Positions 32,201-48,604 are shown, counted from the stretch's first letter. The stretch: 64,000 nucleotides of DNA from Cladorhizidae sp. MBARI D1340-BT2 (GCA_028752905.1 JAQNBH010000003.1:37260472-37324471), one strand, 5' to 3'. Notes: generated by a model not told the origin, from the letters alone. A program made the numbers and translations.

Positions 32201-35200
32201 GCGTGGTTATAAACCTAGCATGGTTATATACCTAGCATGGTTATATACCTAGCATGGTTATATACCTAGCATGGTTATATACCTAGCATAGTTATACACC
32301 TAGCATGCTTATACAATTAGCATGGTTATACACCTAGCATGGTTATATACCTAGCATAGTTATACACTTAGCATGGTTATACACCTATCATGGTTATATA
32401 CCTAGCATGGTTATATACCTAACATGGTTATATACCTAGCAATACCTAGCATAGTTATACACCTTGCATGGTTATACAATTAGCATGGTTATACACCTAG
32501 CATGGTTATATACCTAGCATGGTTATATACCTAGCATAGTTATACACCGAGCAAGGTTATACACCTAGCATGGTTATATACCTAGCATGGTTATATACCT
32601 AGCATGGTTATACACCTAGCGTGGTTATAGCATGGTTATATACCTAGCATGGTTATATACCTATCATGGTTATATACCTAGCATAGTTATACACCTAGCA
32701 TGGTTATACAATTAGCATGGTTATACACCTAGCATGGTTATATACCTAGCGTAGTTATACACCTAGCATGGTTATACACCTAGCATGGTTATATACCTAG
32801 CATAGTTATATACCTAGCATGGTTATACACCTAGCATGGTTATATACCTAGCATGGTTATATACCTAGCATGTTTATATACCTAGCATAGTTATATACCT
32901 AGCATGGTTATACACCTAGCATGGTTATATATCTAGCATGGTTATATACCTAACATTGTTATATACCTAGCATGGTTATATACCTAGCATAGTTATACAC
33001 CTAGCATCGTTATACACCTAGCATGGTTATACACCTAGCATGGTTATACACCTAGCTTGGTTATATACCTAGCATGGTTATATACCTAGCATGGTTATAT
33101 ACCTAGCATGGTTATATATCTGGCATAGTTATACACCTAGCATGGTTATATAATTAGCATGGTTATACACCTAGTATGGTTATATACCTAGCATGGTTAT
33201 ATACCTAGCATGGTTATATACCTAGCATAGTTATACACCTTGCATGGTTATACAATTAACATGGTTATACACCTAGCATGGTTATATACCTAGCATAGCT
33301 ATACACCTAGCATGGTTATACACCTAGCATGGTTATATACCTAGCATGGTTATATACCTAGCATGGTTATATACCTAGCAATACCTAGCATAGTTATACA
33401 CCTTGCATGGTTATACAATTAGCATGGTTATACACCTAGCATGGTTATATACCTAGCATGGTTATATACCTAGCATAGTTATACACCTAGCATGGTTATA
33501 CACCTAGCATGGTTATACACCTAGCATGGTTATATACCTAGCATGGTTATATACCTAGCATGGTTATATACCTAGCATGGTTATATACCTAGCATAGTTA
33601 TACACCTAGCATGCTTATACAATTAGCATGGTTATACACCTAGCATGGTTATATACCTAGCATAGTTATACACTTAGCATGGTTATACACCTATCATGGT
33701 TATATACCTAGCATGGTTATATACCTAGAATGGTTATATACCTAGCATGGTTATACAATTAGCATGGTTATACACCTAGCATGGTTATATACCTAGCATA
33801 GTTATACACCTAGCATGGTTATACACCTAGCATGGTTAAATACCTAGCATGGTTATATACCTAGCATGGTTATATACCTAGCATGGTTATATACCTAGCA
33901 TAGTTATACACCTAGCATGGTTATACACCTAGCATGGTTATATACCTAGCATGGTTATACACCTAGCATGGTTATACACCTAGCATGGTTATATACCTAG
34001 CTTGGTTATACACCTAGCATGGTTATAATTATACCTAGCATGGTTATATACCTAACGTGGTTATACACCTAGCATGGTTATATACCTAGCATGGTTATAC
34101 ACCTAGCATGGTTATACACCTAGCATGGTTATATACCTAGCATGGTTATATACCTAGCATGGTTATACAATTAGCATGGTTATACACCTAGCATGGTTAT
34201 ATACCTAGCATAGTTATACACCTAGCATGGTTATACACCTAGCATGTTTATATACCTAGCTTGGTTATACACCTAGCATGGTTATAATTATACCTAGCAT
34301 GGTTATATACCTAGCGTGGTTATACACCTAGCATGGTTATATACCTAGCATGGTTATACACCTAGCATGGTTATATACCTAGCATGGTTATATACCTAGC
34401 ATGGTTATACAATTAGCATGGTTATACACCTAGCATGGTTATATACCTAGCATGGTTATACACCTAGCATGGTTATACACCTAGCATGGTTATATACCTA
34501 GCATGATTATATACCTAGCATGGTTATACACCTAGCATGCTTATACAATTAGCATTGTTATACACCTAGCATGGTTATATACCTAGCATAGTTATACACA
34601 TAGCATGGTTATACACCTATCATGGTTATATACCTAGCATGGTTATATACCTAGCATGGTTATATACCTAGCATGGTTATATACCTAGCATGGTTATATA
34701 CCTAGCATAGTTATACACCTAGCATGCTTATACAATTAACATTGTTATACACCTAGCATGGTTATATACCTAGCATAGTTATACACTTAGCATGGTTATA
34801 AACCTATCATGGTTATATACCTAGCATGGTTATATACCTAGCATGCTTATACAATTAGCATTGTTATACACCTAGCATGGTTATATACCTAGCATAGTTA
34901 TACACATAGCATGGTTATACACCTATCATGGTTATATACCTAGCATGGTTATATACCTAGCATGGTTATATACCTAGCATAGTTATACACCTAGCATGGT
35001 TATACACCTAGCATGGTTATATACCTAGCATGGTTATATACCTAGCATGGTTATATACCTAGCATGGTTATATACCTAGCATAGTTATACACCTAGCATG
35101 GTTATACAATTAGCATGGTTATACACCTAGCATGGTTATATACCTAGCATGTTTATATACCTAGCATAGTTATACACCTAGAATGGTTATACACCTAGCG

Positions 35201-38200
35201 TGGTTATAAACCTAGCATGGTTATATACCTAGCATGGTTATATACCTAGCATGGTTATATACCTAGCATGGTTATATACCTAGCATAGTTATACACCTAG
35301 CATGCTTATACAATTAGCATGGTTATACACCTAGCATGGTTATATACCTAGCATAGTTATACACTTAGCATGGTTATACACCTATCATGGTTATATACCT
35401 AGCATGGTTATATACCTAACATGGTTATATACCTAGCAATACCTAGCATAGTTATACACCTTGCATGGTTATACAATTAGCATGGTTATACACCTAGCAT
35501 GGTTATATACCTAGCATGGTTATATACCTAGCATAGTTATACACCGAGCAAGGTTATACACCTAGCATGGTTATATACCTAGCATGGTTATATACCTAGC
35601 ATGGTTATACACCTAGCGTGGTTATAGCATGGTTATATACCTAGCATGGTTATATACCTATCATGGTTATATACCTAGCATAGTTATACACCTAGCATGG
35701 TTATACAATTAGCATGGTTATACACCTAGCATGGTTATATACCTAGCGTAGTTATACACCTAGCATGGTTATACACCTAGCATGGTTATATACCTAGCAT
35801 AGTTATATACCTAGCATGGTTATACACCTAGCATGGTTATATACCTAGCATGGTTATATACCTAGCATGTTTATATACCTAGCATAGTTATATACCTAGC
35901 ATGGTTATACACCTAGCATGGTTATATATCTAGCATGGTTATATACCTAACATTGTTATATACCTAGCATGGTTATATACCTAGCATAGTTATACACCTA
36001 GCATCGTTATACACCTAGCATGGTTATACACCTAGCATGGTTATACACCTAGCTTGGTTATATACCTAGCATGGTTATATACCTAGCATGGTTATATACC
36101 TAGCATGGTTATATATCTGGCATAGTTATACACCTAGCATGGTTATATAATTAGCATGGTTATACACCTAGTATGGTTATATACCTAGCATGGTTATATA
36201 CCTAGCATGGTTATATACCTAGCATAGTTATACACCTTGCATGGTTATACAATTAACATGGTTATACACCTAGCATGGTTATATACCTAGCATAGCTATA
36301 CACCTAGCATGGTTATACACCTAGCATGGTTATATACCTAGCATGGTTATATACCTAGCATGGTTATATACCTAGCAATACCTAGCATAGTTATACACCT
36401 TGCATGGTTATACAATTAGCATGGTTATACACCTAGCATGGTTATATACCTAGCATGGTTATATACCTAGCATAGTTATACACCTAGCATGGTTATACAC
36501 CTAGCATGGTTATACACCTAGCATGGTTATATACCTAGCATGGTTATATACCTAGCATGGTTATATACCTAGCATGGTTATATACCTAGCATAGTTATAC
36601 ACCTAGCATGCTTATACAATTAGCATGGTTATACACCTAGCATGGTTATATACCTAGCATAGTTATACACTTAGCATGGTTATACACCTATCATGGTTAT
36701 ATACCTAGCATGGTTATATACCTAGCATGGTTATATACCTATCATGGTTATATACCTAGCATGGTTATACACCTAGCATGGTTATACAATTAGCATGGTT
36801 ATACACCTAGCATGGTTATATACCTAGCATAGTTATACACCTAGCATGGTTATACACCGAGCATGGTTATATACCTAGCATGGTTATATACCTAGCATGG
36901 TTATATACCTAGCATGGTTATACACCTAGCATGGTTATATACCTAGTATGGTTATATACCTAGCATGGTTATATACCTAGCATGGTTATATATCTGGCAT
37001 AGTTATACACCTAGCATGGTTATACAATTAGCATGGTTATACACCTAGCATGGTTATATACCTAGAATGGTTATATACCTAGCATGGTTATATACCTAGC
37101 ATGGTTATACACCTAGCATGGTTATATACCTAGCATGGTTATATACCTAGCATGGTTATATACCTAGCATGGTTATATACCTAGCATATTTATACACCTA
37201 GCATGGTTATACAATTAACATGGTTATACACCTAACATGGTTATATACCTAGCATAGCTATACACCTAGCATGGTTATACACCTAGCATGGTTATATACC
37301 TAGCATGGTTATATACCTAGCATGGTTATATACCTAGCATGGTTATATACCTAGCATGGTTATACACCTAGCATGGTTATATACCTGGCATGGTTATATA
37401 CCTAGCATGGTTATATACCTAGCATGGTTATATACCTAGAATGGTTATATACCTAGCATGGTTATACAATTAGCATGGTTATACACCTAGCATGGTTATA
37501 TACCTAGCATAGTTATACACCTAGCATGGTTATACACCTAGCATGGTTAAATACCTAGCATGGTTATATACCTAGCATGGTTATATACCTAGCATGGTTA
37601 TATACCTAGCATAGTTATACACCTAGCATGGTTATACACCTAGCATGGTTATATACCTAGCATGGTTATACACCTAGCATGGTTATACACCTAGCATGGT
37701 TATATACCTAGCTTGGTTATACACCTAGCATGGTTATAATTATACCTAGCATGGTTATATACCTAACGTGGTTATACACCTAGCATGGTTATATACCTAG
37801 CATGGTTATACACCTAGCATGGTTATACACCTAGCATGGTTATATACCTAGCATGGTTATATACCTAGCATGGTTATACAATTAGCATGGTTATACACCT
37901 AGCATGGTTATATACCTAGCATAGTTATACACCTAGCATGGTTATACACCTAGCATGTTTATATACCTAGCTTGGTTATACACCTAGCATGGTTATAATT
38001 ATACCTAGCATGGTTATATACCTAGCGTGGTTATACACCTAGCATGGTTATATACCTAGCATGGTTATACACCTAGCATGGTTATATACCTAGCATGGTT
38101 ATATACCTAGCATGGTTATACAATTAGCATGGTTATACACCTAGCATGGTTATATACCTAGCATGGTTATACACCTAGCATGGTTATACACCTAGCATGG

Positions 38201-41200
38201 TTATATACCTAGCATGATTATATACCTAGCATGGTTATACACCTAGCATGCTTATACAATTAGCATTGTTATACACCTAGCATGGTTATATACCTAGCAT
38301 AGTTATACACATAGCATGGTTATACACCTATCATGGTTATATACCTAGCATGGTTATATACCTAGCATGGTTATATACCTAGCATGGTTATATACCTAGC
38401 ATGGTTATATACCTAGCATAGTTATACACCTAGCATGCTTATACAATTAACATTGTTATACACCTAGCATGGTTATATACCTAGCATAGTTATACACTTA
38501 GCATGGTTATAAACCTATCATGGTTATATACCTAGCATGGTTATATACCTAGCATGCTTATACAATTAGCATTGTTATACACCTAGCATGGTTATATACC
38601 TAGCATAGTTATACACATAGCATGGTTATACACCTATCATGGTTATATACCTAGCATGGTTATATACCTAGCATGGTTATATACCTAGCATAGTTATACA
38701 CCTAGCATGGTTATACACCTAGCATGGTTATATACCTAGCATGGTTATATACCTAGCATGGTTATATACCTAGCATGGTTATATACCTAGCATAGTTATA
38801 CACCTAGCATGGTTATACAATTAGCATGGTTATACACCTAGCATGGTTATATACCTAGCATGTTTATATACCTAGCATAGTTATACACCTAGCATGGTTA
38901 TACACCTAGCGTGGTTATACACCTAGCATGGTTATATACCTAGCATGGTTATATACCTAGCATGGTTATATACCTAGCATGGTTATATACCTAGCATAGT
39001 TATACACCTAGCATGCTTATACAATTAGCATGGTTATACACCTAGCATGGTTATATACCTAGCATAGTTATACACTTAGCATGGTTATACACCTATCATG
39101 GTTATATACCTAGCATGGTTATATACCTAGCATGGTTATATACCTAGCAATACCTAGCATAGTTATACACCTTGCATGGTTATACAATTAGCATGGTTAT
39201 ACACCTAGCATGGTTATATACCTAGCATGGTTATATACCTAGCATAGTTATACACCGAGCAAGGTTATACACCTAGCATGGTTATATACCTAGCATGGTT
39301 ATATACCTAGCATGGTTATATACCTAGCATGGTTATATACCTATCATGGTTATATACCTAGCATAGTTATACACCTAGCATGGTTATACAATTAGCATGG
39401 TTATACACCTAGCATGGTTATATACCTAGCGTAGTTATACACCTAGCATGGTTATACACCTAGCATGGTTATATACCTAGCATAGTTATATACCTAGCAT
39501 GGTTATACACCTAGCATGGTTATATACCTAGCATGGTTATATACCTAGCATGTTTATATACCTAGCATAGTTATACACCTAGCATGGTTATATACCAAGC
39601 AAAGTTATACACCTAGCATGGTTATATACCTAGCATGGTTATATACCTAGCATGGTTATACACCTAGCATGGTTATATATCTAGCATGGTTATATACCTA
39701 ACATTGTTATATACCTAGCATGGTTATATACCTAGCATAGTTATACACCTAGCATCGTTATACACCTAGCATGGTTATACACCTAGCATGGTTATACACC
39801 TAGCTTGGTTATATACCTAGCATGGTTATATACCTAGCATGGTTATATACCTAGCATGGTTATATATCTGGCATAGTTATACACCTAGCATGGTTATATA
39901 ATTAGCATGGTTATACACCTAGTATGGTTATATACCTAGCATGGTTATATACCTAGCATGGTTATATACCTAGCATAGTTATACACCTTGCATGGTTATA
40001 CAATTAACATGGTTATACACCTAGCATGGTTATATACCTAGCATAGCTATACACCTAGCATGGTTATACACCTAGCATGGTTATATACCTAGCATGGTTA
40101 TATACCTAGCATTATTATATACCTAGCATGGTTATATACCTAACATGGTTATACACCTAGCATGGTTGTATACCTAGCATGGTTATATTATACCTAGCAT
40201 GGTTATATACCTAGCATGGTTATATACCTAGAATTGTTATACACCTAGCATGGTTATACAATTAGCATGGTTATACACCTAGCATGGTTATATACCTAGC
40301 ATAGTTATACACCTAGCATGGTTATACACCTAGCATGGTTATATACCTAGCATGGTTATATACCTAGCATGGTTATATACCTAGCATGGTTATATACCTA
40401 GCATAGTTATACACCTAGCATGGTTATACAATTAGCATGGTTATACACCTAGCATGGTTATATACCTAGCATGGTTATATACCTAGCATGGTTATATACC
40501 TAGCATAGTTATACACCTAGCATGGTTATATACCTAGCATGGTTATATACCTAGCATGGTTATATACCTAGCATGGTTATATACCTATCATGGTTATATA
40601 CCTAGCATGGTTATACACCTAGCATGGTTATACAATTAGCATGGTTATACACCTATCATGGTTATATACCTAGCATAGTTATACACCTAGCATGGTTATA
40701 CACCGAGCATGGTTATATACCTAGTATGGTTATATACCTAGCATGGTTATATACCTAGCATGGTTATACACCTAGCATGGTTATATACCTAGTATGGTTA
40801 TATACCTAGCATGGTTATATACCTAGCATGGTTATATATCTGGCATAGTTATACACCTAGCATGGTTATACAATTAGCATGGTTATACACCTAGCATGGT
40901 TATATACCTAGCATGGTTATATACCTAGCATGGTTATATACCTAGCATGGTTATACACCTAGCATGGTTATATACCTAGCATGGTTATATACCTAGCATG
41001 GTTATATACCTAGCATGGTTATATACCTAGCATATTTATACACCTAGCATGGTTATACAATTAACATGTTTATACACCTAACATGGTTATATACCTAGCA
41101 TAGCTATACACCTAGCATGGTTATACACCTAGCATGGTTATATACCTAGCATGGTTATATACCTAGCATGGTTATATACCTAGCATGGTTATATACCTAG

Positions 41201-44200
41201 CATGGTTATACACCTAGCATGGTTATATACCTGGCATGGTTATATACCTAGCATGGTTATATACCTAGCATGGTTATATACCTAGAATGGTTATATACCT
41301 AGCATGGTTATACAATTAGCATGGTTATACACCTAGCATGGTTATATACCTAGCATAGTTATACACCTAGCATGGTTATACACCTAGCATGGTTAAATAC
41401 CTAGCATGGTTATATACCTAGCATGGTTATATACCTAGCATGGTTATATACCTAGCATAGTTATACACCTAGCATGGTTATACACCTAGGATGGTTATAT
41501 ACCTAGCATGGTTATACACCTAGCATGGTTATACACCTAGCATGGTTATATACCTAGCTTGGTTATACACCTAGCATGGTTATAATTATACCTAGCGTGG
41601 TTATATACCTAACGTGGTTATACACCTAGCATGGTTATATACCTAGCATGGTTATACACCTAGCATGGTTATACACCTAGCATGGTTATATACCTAGCAT
41701 GGTTATATACCTAGCATGGTTATACAATTAGCATGGTTATACACCTAGCATGGTTATATACCTAGCATAGTTATACACCTAGCATGGTTATACACCTAGC
41801 ATGTTTATATACCTAGCTTGGTTATACACCTAGCATGGTTATAATTATACCTAGCATGGTTATATACCTAGCGTGGTTATACACCTAGCATGGTTATATA
41901 CCTAGCATGGTTATACACCTAGCATGGTTATATACCTAGCATGGTTATATACCTAGCATGGTTATACAATTAGCATGGTTATACACCTAGCATGGTTATA
42001 TACCTATCATGGTTATACACCTAGCATGGTTATACACCTAGCATGGTTATATACCTAGCATGATTATATACCTAGCATGGTTATACACCTAGCATGCTTA
42101 TACAATTAGCATTGTTATACACCTAGCATGGTTATATACCTAGCATAGTTATACACATAGCATGGTTATACACCTATCATGGTTATATACCTAGCATGGT
42201 TATATACCTAGCATGGTTATATACCTAGCATGGTTATATACCTAGCATGGTTATATACCTAGCATAGTTATACACCTAGCATGCTTATACAATTAACATT
42301 GTTATACACCTAGCATGGTTATATACCTAGCATAGTTATACACTTAGCATGGTTATAAACCTATCATGGTTATATACCTAGCATGGTTATATACCTAGCA
42401 TGCTTATACAATTAGCATTGTTATACACCTAGCATGGTTATATACCTAGCATAGTTATACACATAGCATGGTTATACACCTATCATGGTTATATACCTAG
42501 CATGGTTATATACCTAGCATGGTTATATACCTAGCATAGTTATACACCTAGCATGGTTATACACCTAGCATGGTTATATACCTAGCATGGTTATATACCT
42601 AGCATGGTTATATACCTAGCATGGTTATATACCTAGCATAGTTATACACCTAGCATGGTTATACAATTAGCATGGTTATACACCTAGCATGGTTATATAC
42701 CTAGCATGTTTATATACCTAGCATAGTTATACACCTAGCATGGTTATACACCTAGCGTGGTTATACACCTAGCATGGTTATATACCTAGCATGGTTATAT
42801 ACCTAGCATGGTTATATACCTAGCATGGTTATATACCTAGCATAGTTATACACCTAGCATGCTTATACAATTAGCATGGTTATACACCTAGCATGGTTAT
42901 ATACCTAGCATAGTTATACACTTAGCATGGTTATACACCTATCATGGTTATATACCTAGCATGGTTATATACCTAGCATGGTTATATACCTAGCAATACC
43001 TAGCATAGTTATACACCTTGCATGGTTATACAATTAGTATGGTTATACACCTAGCATGGTTATATACCTAGCATGGTTATATACCTAGCATAGTTATACA
43101 CCGAGCATGGTTATACACCTAGCATGGTTATATACCTAGCATGGTTATATACCTAGCATGGTTATATACCTAGCATGGTTATATACCTATCATGGTTATA
43201 TACCTAGCATAGTTATACACCTAGCATGGTTATACAATTAGCATGGTTATACACCTAGCATGGTTATATACCTAGCGTAGTTATACACCTAGCATGGTTA
43301 TACACCTAGCATGGTTATATACCTAGCATAGTTATATACCTAGCATGGTTATACACCTAGCATGGTTATATACCTAGCATGGTTATATACCTAGCATGTT
43401 TATATACCTAGCATTGTTATACACCTAGCATGGTTATATACCTAGCAAGGTTATACACCTAGCATGGTTATATACCTAGCATGGTTATATACCTAGCATG
43501 GTTATACACCTAGCATGGTTATATATCTAGCATGGTTATATACCTAACATTGTTATATACCTAGCATGGTTATATACCTAGCATAGTTATACACCTAGCA
43601 TCGTTATACACCTAGCATGGTTATACACCTAGCATGGTTATACACCTAGCATGGTTATATACCTAGCATGGTTATATACCTAGCATGGTTATATACCTAG
43701 CATGGTTATATATCTGGCATAGTTATACACCTAGCATGGTTATATAATTAGCATGGTTATACACCTAGCATGGTTATATACCTATATAGCATGGTTATAT
43801 ACCTAGCATGGTTATATACCTAGCATAGTTATACACCTTGCATGGTTATACAATTAACATGGTTATACACCTTGCATGGTTATATACCTAGCATAGCTAT
43901 ACACCTAGCATGGTTATACACCTAGCATGGTTATATACCTAGCATGGTTATATACCTAGCATTATTATATACCTAGCATGGTTATATACCTAACATGGTT
44001 ATACACCTAGCATGGTTGTATACCTAGCATGGTTATATTATACCTAGCATGGTTATATACCTAGCATGGTTATATACCTAGAATGGTTATACACCTAGCA
44101 TGGTTATACAATTAGCATGGTTATACACCTAGCATGGTTATATACCTAGCATAGTTATACACCTAGCATGGTTATACACCTAGCATGGTTATATACCTAG

Positions 44201-47200
44201 CATGGTTATATACCTAGCATGGTTATATACCTAGCATGGTTATATACCTAGCATGGTTATACACCTAGCATGGTTATATACCTGGCATGGTTATATACCT
44301 AGCATGGTTATATACCTAGCATGGTTATATACCTAGAATGGTTATATACCTAGCATGGTTATACAATTAGCATGGTTATACACCTAGCATGGTTATATAC
44401 CTAGCATAGTTATACACCTAGCATGGTTATACACCTAGCATGGTTAAATACCTAGCATGGTTATATACCTAGCATGGTTATATACCTAGCATGGTTATAT
44501 ACCTAGCATAGTTATACACCTAGCATGGTTATACACCTAGCATGGTTATATACCTAGCATGGTTATACACCTAGCATGGTTATACACCTAGCATGGTTAT
44601 ATACCTAGCTTGGCTATACACCTAGCATGGTTATAATTATACCTAGCGTGGTTATATACCTAACGTGGTTATACACCTAGCATGGTTATATACCTAGCAT
44701 GGTTATACACCTAGCATGGTTATACACCTAGCATGGTTATATACCGAGCATGGTTATATACCTAGCATGGTTATACAATTAGCATGGTTATACACCTAGC
44801 ATGGTTATATACCTAGCATAGTTATACACCTAGCATGGTTATACACCTAGCATGTTTATATACCTAGCTTGGTTATACACCTAGCATGGTTATAATTATA
44901 CCTAGCATGGTTATATACCTAGCGTGGTTATACACCTAGCATGGTTATATACCTAGCATGGTTATACACCTAGCATGGTTATATACCTAGCATGGTTATA
45001 TACCTAGCATGGTTATACAATTAGCATGGTTATACACCTAGCATGGTTATATACCTAGCATGGTTATACACCTAGCATGGTTATACACCTAGCATGGTTA
45101 TATACCTAGCATGATTATATACCTAGCATGGTTATACACCTAGCATGCTTATACAATTAGCATTGTTATACACCTAGCATGGTTATATACCTAGCATAGT
45201 TATACACATAGCATGGTTATACACCTATCATGGTTATATACCTAGCATGGTTATATACCTAGCATGGTTATATACCTAGCATGGTTATATACCTAGCATG
45301 GTTATATACCTAGCATAGTTATACACCTAGCATTCTTATACAATTAACATTGTTATACACCTAGCATGGTTATATACCTAGCATAGTTATACACTTAGCA
45401 TGGTTATAAACCTATCATGGTTATATACCTAGCATGGTTATATACCTAGCATGCTTATACAATTAGCATTGTTATACACCTAGCATGGTTATATACCTAG
45501 CATAGTTATACACATAGCATGGTTATACACCTATCATGGTTATATACCTAGCATGGTTATATACCTAGCATGGTTATATACCTAGCATAGTTATACACCT
45601 AGCATGGTTATACACCTAGCATGGTTATATACCTAGCATGGTTATATACCTAGCATGGTTATATACCTAGCATGGTTATATACCTAGCAAAGTTATACAC
45701 CTAGCATGGTTATACAATTAGCATGGTTATACACCTAGCATGGTTATATACCTAGCATGTTTATATACCTAGCATAGTTATACACCTAGCATGGTTATAC
45801 ACCTAGCGTGGTTATACACCTAGCATGGTTATATACCTAGCATGGTTATATACCTAGCATGGTTATATACCTAGCATGGTTATATACCTAGCATAGTTAT
45901 ACACCTAGCATGCTTATACAATTAGCACGGTTATACACCTAGCATGGTTATATACCTAGCATAGTTATACACTTAGCATGGTTATACACCTATCATGGTT
46001 ATATACCTAGCATGGTTATATACCTAGCATGGTTATATACCTAGCAATACCTAGCATAGTTATACACCTTGCATGGTTATACAATTAGCATGGTTATACA
46101 CCTAGCATGGTTATATACCTAGCATGGTTATATACCTAGCATAGTTATACACCGAGCATGGTTATACACCTAGCATGGTTATATACCTAGCATGGTTATA
46201 TACCTAGCATGGTTATATACCTAGCATGGTTATATACCTATCATGGTTATATACCTAGCATAGTTATACACCTAGCATGGTTATACAATTAGCATGGTTA
46301 TACACCTAGCATGGTTATATACCTAGCGTAGTTATACACCTAGCATGGTTATACACCTAGCATGGTTATATACCTAGCATAGTTATATACCTAGCATGGT
46401 TATACACCTAGCATGGTTATATACCTAGCATGGTTATATACCTAGCATGTTTATATACCTAGCATTGTTATACACCTAGCATGGTTATATACCTAGCAAG
46501 GTTATACACCTAGCATGGTTATATACCTAGCATGGTTATATACCTAGCATGGTTATACACCTAGCATGGTTATATATCTAGCATGGTTATATACCTAACA
46601 TTGTTATATACCTAGCATGGTTATATACCTAGCATAGTTATACACCTAGCATCGTTATACACCTAGCATGGTTATACACCTAGCATGGTTATACACCTAG
46701 CATGGTTATATACCTAGCATGGTTATATACCTAGCATGGTTATATACCTAGCATGGTTATATATCTGGCATAGTTATACACCTAGCATGGTTATATAATT
46801 AGCATGGTTATACACCTAGCATGGTTATATACCTAGCATGGTTATATACCTAGCATGGTTATATACCTAGCATAGTTATACACCTTGCATGGTTATACAA
46901 TTAACATGGTTATACACCTTGCATGGTTATATACCTAGCATAGCTATACACCTAGCATGGTTATACACCTAGCATGGTTATATACCTAGCATGGTTATAT
47001 ACCTAGCATTATTATATACCTAGCATGGTTATATACCTAACATGGTTATACACCTAGCATGGTTGTATACCTAGCATGGTTATATTATACCTAGCATGGT
47101 TATATACCTAGCATGGTTATATACCTAGAATGGTTATACACCTAGCATGGTTATACAATTAGCATGGTTATACACCTAGCATGGTTATATACCTAGCATA

Positions 47201-48463
47201 GTTATACACCTAGCATGGTTATACACCTAGCATGGTTATATACCTAGCATGGTTATATACCTAGCATGGTTATATACCTAGCATGGTTATATACCTAGCA
47301 TAGTTATACACCTAGCATGGTTATACAATTAGCATGGTTATACACCTAGCATGGTTATATACCTAGCATGGTTATATACCTAGCATGGTTATATACCTAG
47401 CATAGTTATACACCTAGCATGGTTATATACCTAGCATGGTTATATACCTAGCATGGTTATATACCTAGCATGGTTATATACCTAGCATGGTTATATACCT
47501 AGCATAGTTATACACCTAGCATGGTTATACAATTAGCATGGTTATACACCTAGCATGGTTATATACCTAGCATGGTTATATACCTAGCATAGTTATACAC
47601 CTAGCATGGTTATACAATTAGCATGGTTATACACCTAGCATGGTTATATACCTAGCGTGGTTATATACCTAGCATAGTTATACACCTAGCATGGTTATAC
47701 ACCTAGCGTGGTTATACACCTAGCATGGTTATATACCTAGCATGGTTATATACCTTGCATGGTTATATACCTAGCATGGTTATATACCTAGAATAGTTAT
47801 ACACCTAGCATGCTTATACAATTAGCATGGTTATACACCTAGCATGGTTATATACCTAGTATAGTTATACACTTAGCATGGTTATACACCTATCATGGTT
47901 ATATACCTAGCATGATTATATACCTAGCATGGTTATATACCTAGCATGGTTATATACCTAGCATAGTTATACACCTTGCATGGTTATACAATTAGCATGG
48001 TTATATACCTAGCATGGTTATATACCTAGCATAGTTATACACCTTGCATGGTTATACAATTAGCATGGTTATATACCTAGCATGGTTATATACCTAGCAT
48101 AGTTATACACCTAGCATGGTTATACACCTAGCATGGTTATATACCTAGCATGGTTATATACCTAGCATGGTTATATACCTAGCATGGTTATATACCTAGC
48201 ATGGTTATACACCTAGCATGGTTATATACCTAGCATGGTTATATACCTAGCATGGTTATATACCTAGCATGGTTATATACCTAGCATAGTTATACACCTA
48301 GCATGGTTATACAATTAGCATGGTTATACACCTAGCATGGTTATATACCTAGCATAGTTATACACCTAGCATGGTTATACACCTAGCATGGTTATATACC
48401 TAGCATGGTTATACACCTAGCATGGTTATATACCTAGCTTGGTTATACACCTAGCATGTTTAT
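29220..48463. repeat. Higher-order repeat family 2, six variable-length units
   Basis: ATTA-insertion monomers at 29220, 31289, 34286, 37997, 41843, 44894 and 48464 define units of 2069, 2997, 3711, 3846, 3051 and 3570 bp. An independent mark, the 7-bp-deleted monomer CTAGCAATACC (AATACC at 30372, 32441, 35438, 39149, 42995 and 46046), gives the same steps of 2069, 2997, 3711, 3846 and 3051. A third mark, GTGGTTATAGCATGG at 30552, 32621 and 35618, repeats 2069 and 2997. In most units a second ATTA-insertion monomer lies exactly 259 bp (15 monomers plus 4 bp) before the first, for example 34027/34286 and 41584/41843. Three agreeing marks make the register secure. Confidence 0.9.
43777..43792. 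repeat. Unique length-variant monomer (TATA-type insertion)
   Basis: A monomer reads ACCTATATAGCATGG, about 4 bp longer than the type form. The equivalent position one higher-order unit later (near 46.83 kb) lacks it, so it arose in this unit alone. Confidence 0.6.
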
Positions 48464-48599
48464 AATTATACCTAGCATGGTTATATACCTAGCATGGTTA
48501 TACACCTAGCATGGTTATATACCTAGCATGGTTATATACCTAGCATCGTTATATACCTAGCATAGTTATACACCTAGCATGGTTATACAATTAGCATGG

Positions 48600-48604
48600 T
48601 TATA
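48600..48604. repeat. Target-site duplication, left copy (TTATA)
   Basis: TTATA directly precedes the left CTAGGAGT terminus and matches TTATA at 51976-51980. The sequence is part of the 17-bp satellite monomer. Only a 5-bp duplication restores the monomer exactly, which argues against a 4-bp CTAG duplication. Confidence 0.88.

Larger units (their letters stand above)
1..48604. repeat. 17-bp satellite array, left block
   Basis: An uninterrupted tandem array of a 17-bp monomer, type form GGTTATATACCTAGCAT, of roughly 2,850 copies judged from length. It continues beyond the left window edge. Common variants are GGTTATACACCTAGCAT, AGTTATACACCTAGCAT, GGTTATACAATTAGCAT and forms ending TATCAT, GAGCAT or TTGCAT. 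Distances between AATTAG-type monomers near the start (187, 238, 255, 221, 204, 170 and 476 bp) are all multiples of 17, while one of 429 equals 25 monomers plus the 4-bp insertion variant near 668. Each type monomer contains the palindromes CATG, TATATA and CTAG, and stop codons close the frames, so no protein is encoded. I see no gene or non-satellite sequence anywhere in this block. Its function is unknown; a centromeric or heterochromatic role is possible but not shown. Confidence 0.98.

Noticed and set aside
1..48604. CRISPR array
   Set aside because: Units are contiguous 17-bp repeats without spacers, and there are no cas genes.
1..48604. Telomeric repeat
   Set aside because: The unit is 17 bp with no G-rich strand and no resemblance to TTAGGG-type or other known telomere motifs.
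1..48604. Coding minisatellite (repetitive protein)
   Set aside because: The monomers carry TAG and TAA, and the length 17 cycles all frames, so no long frame exists.
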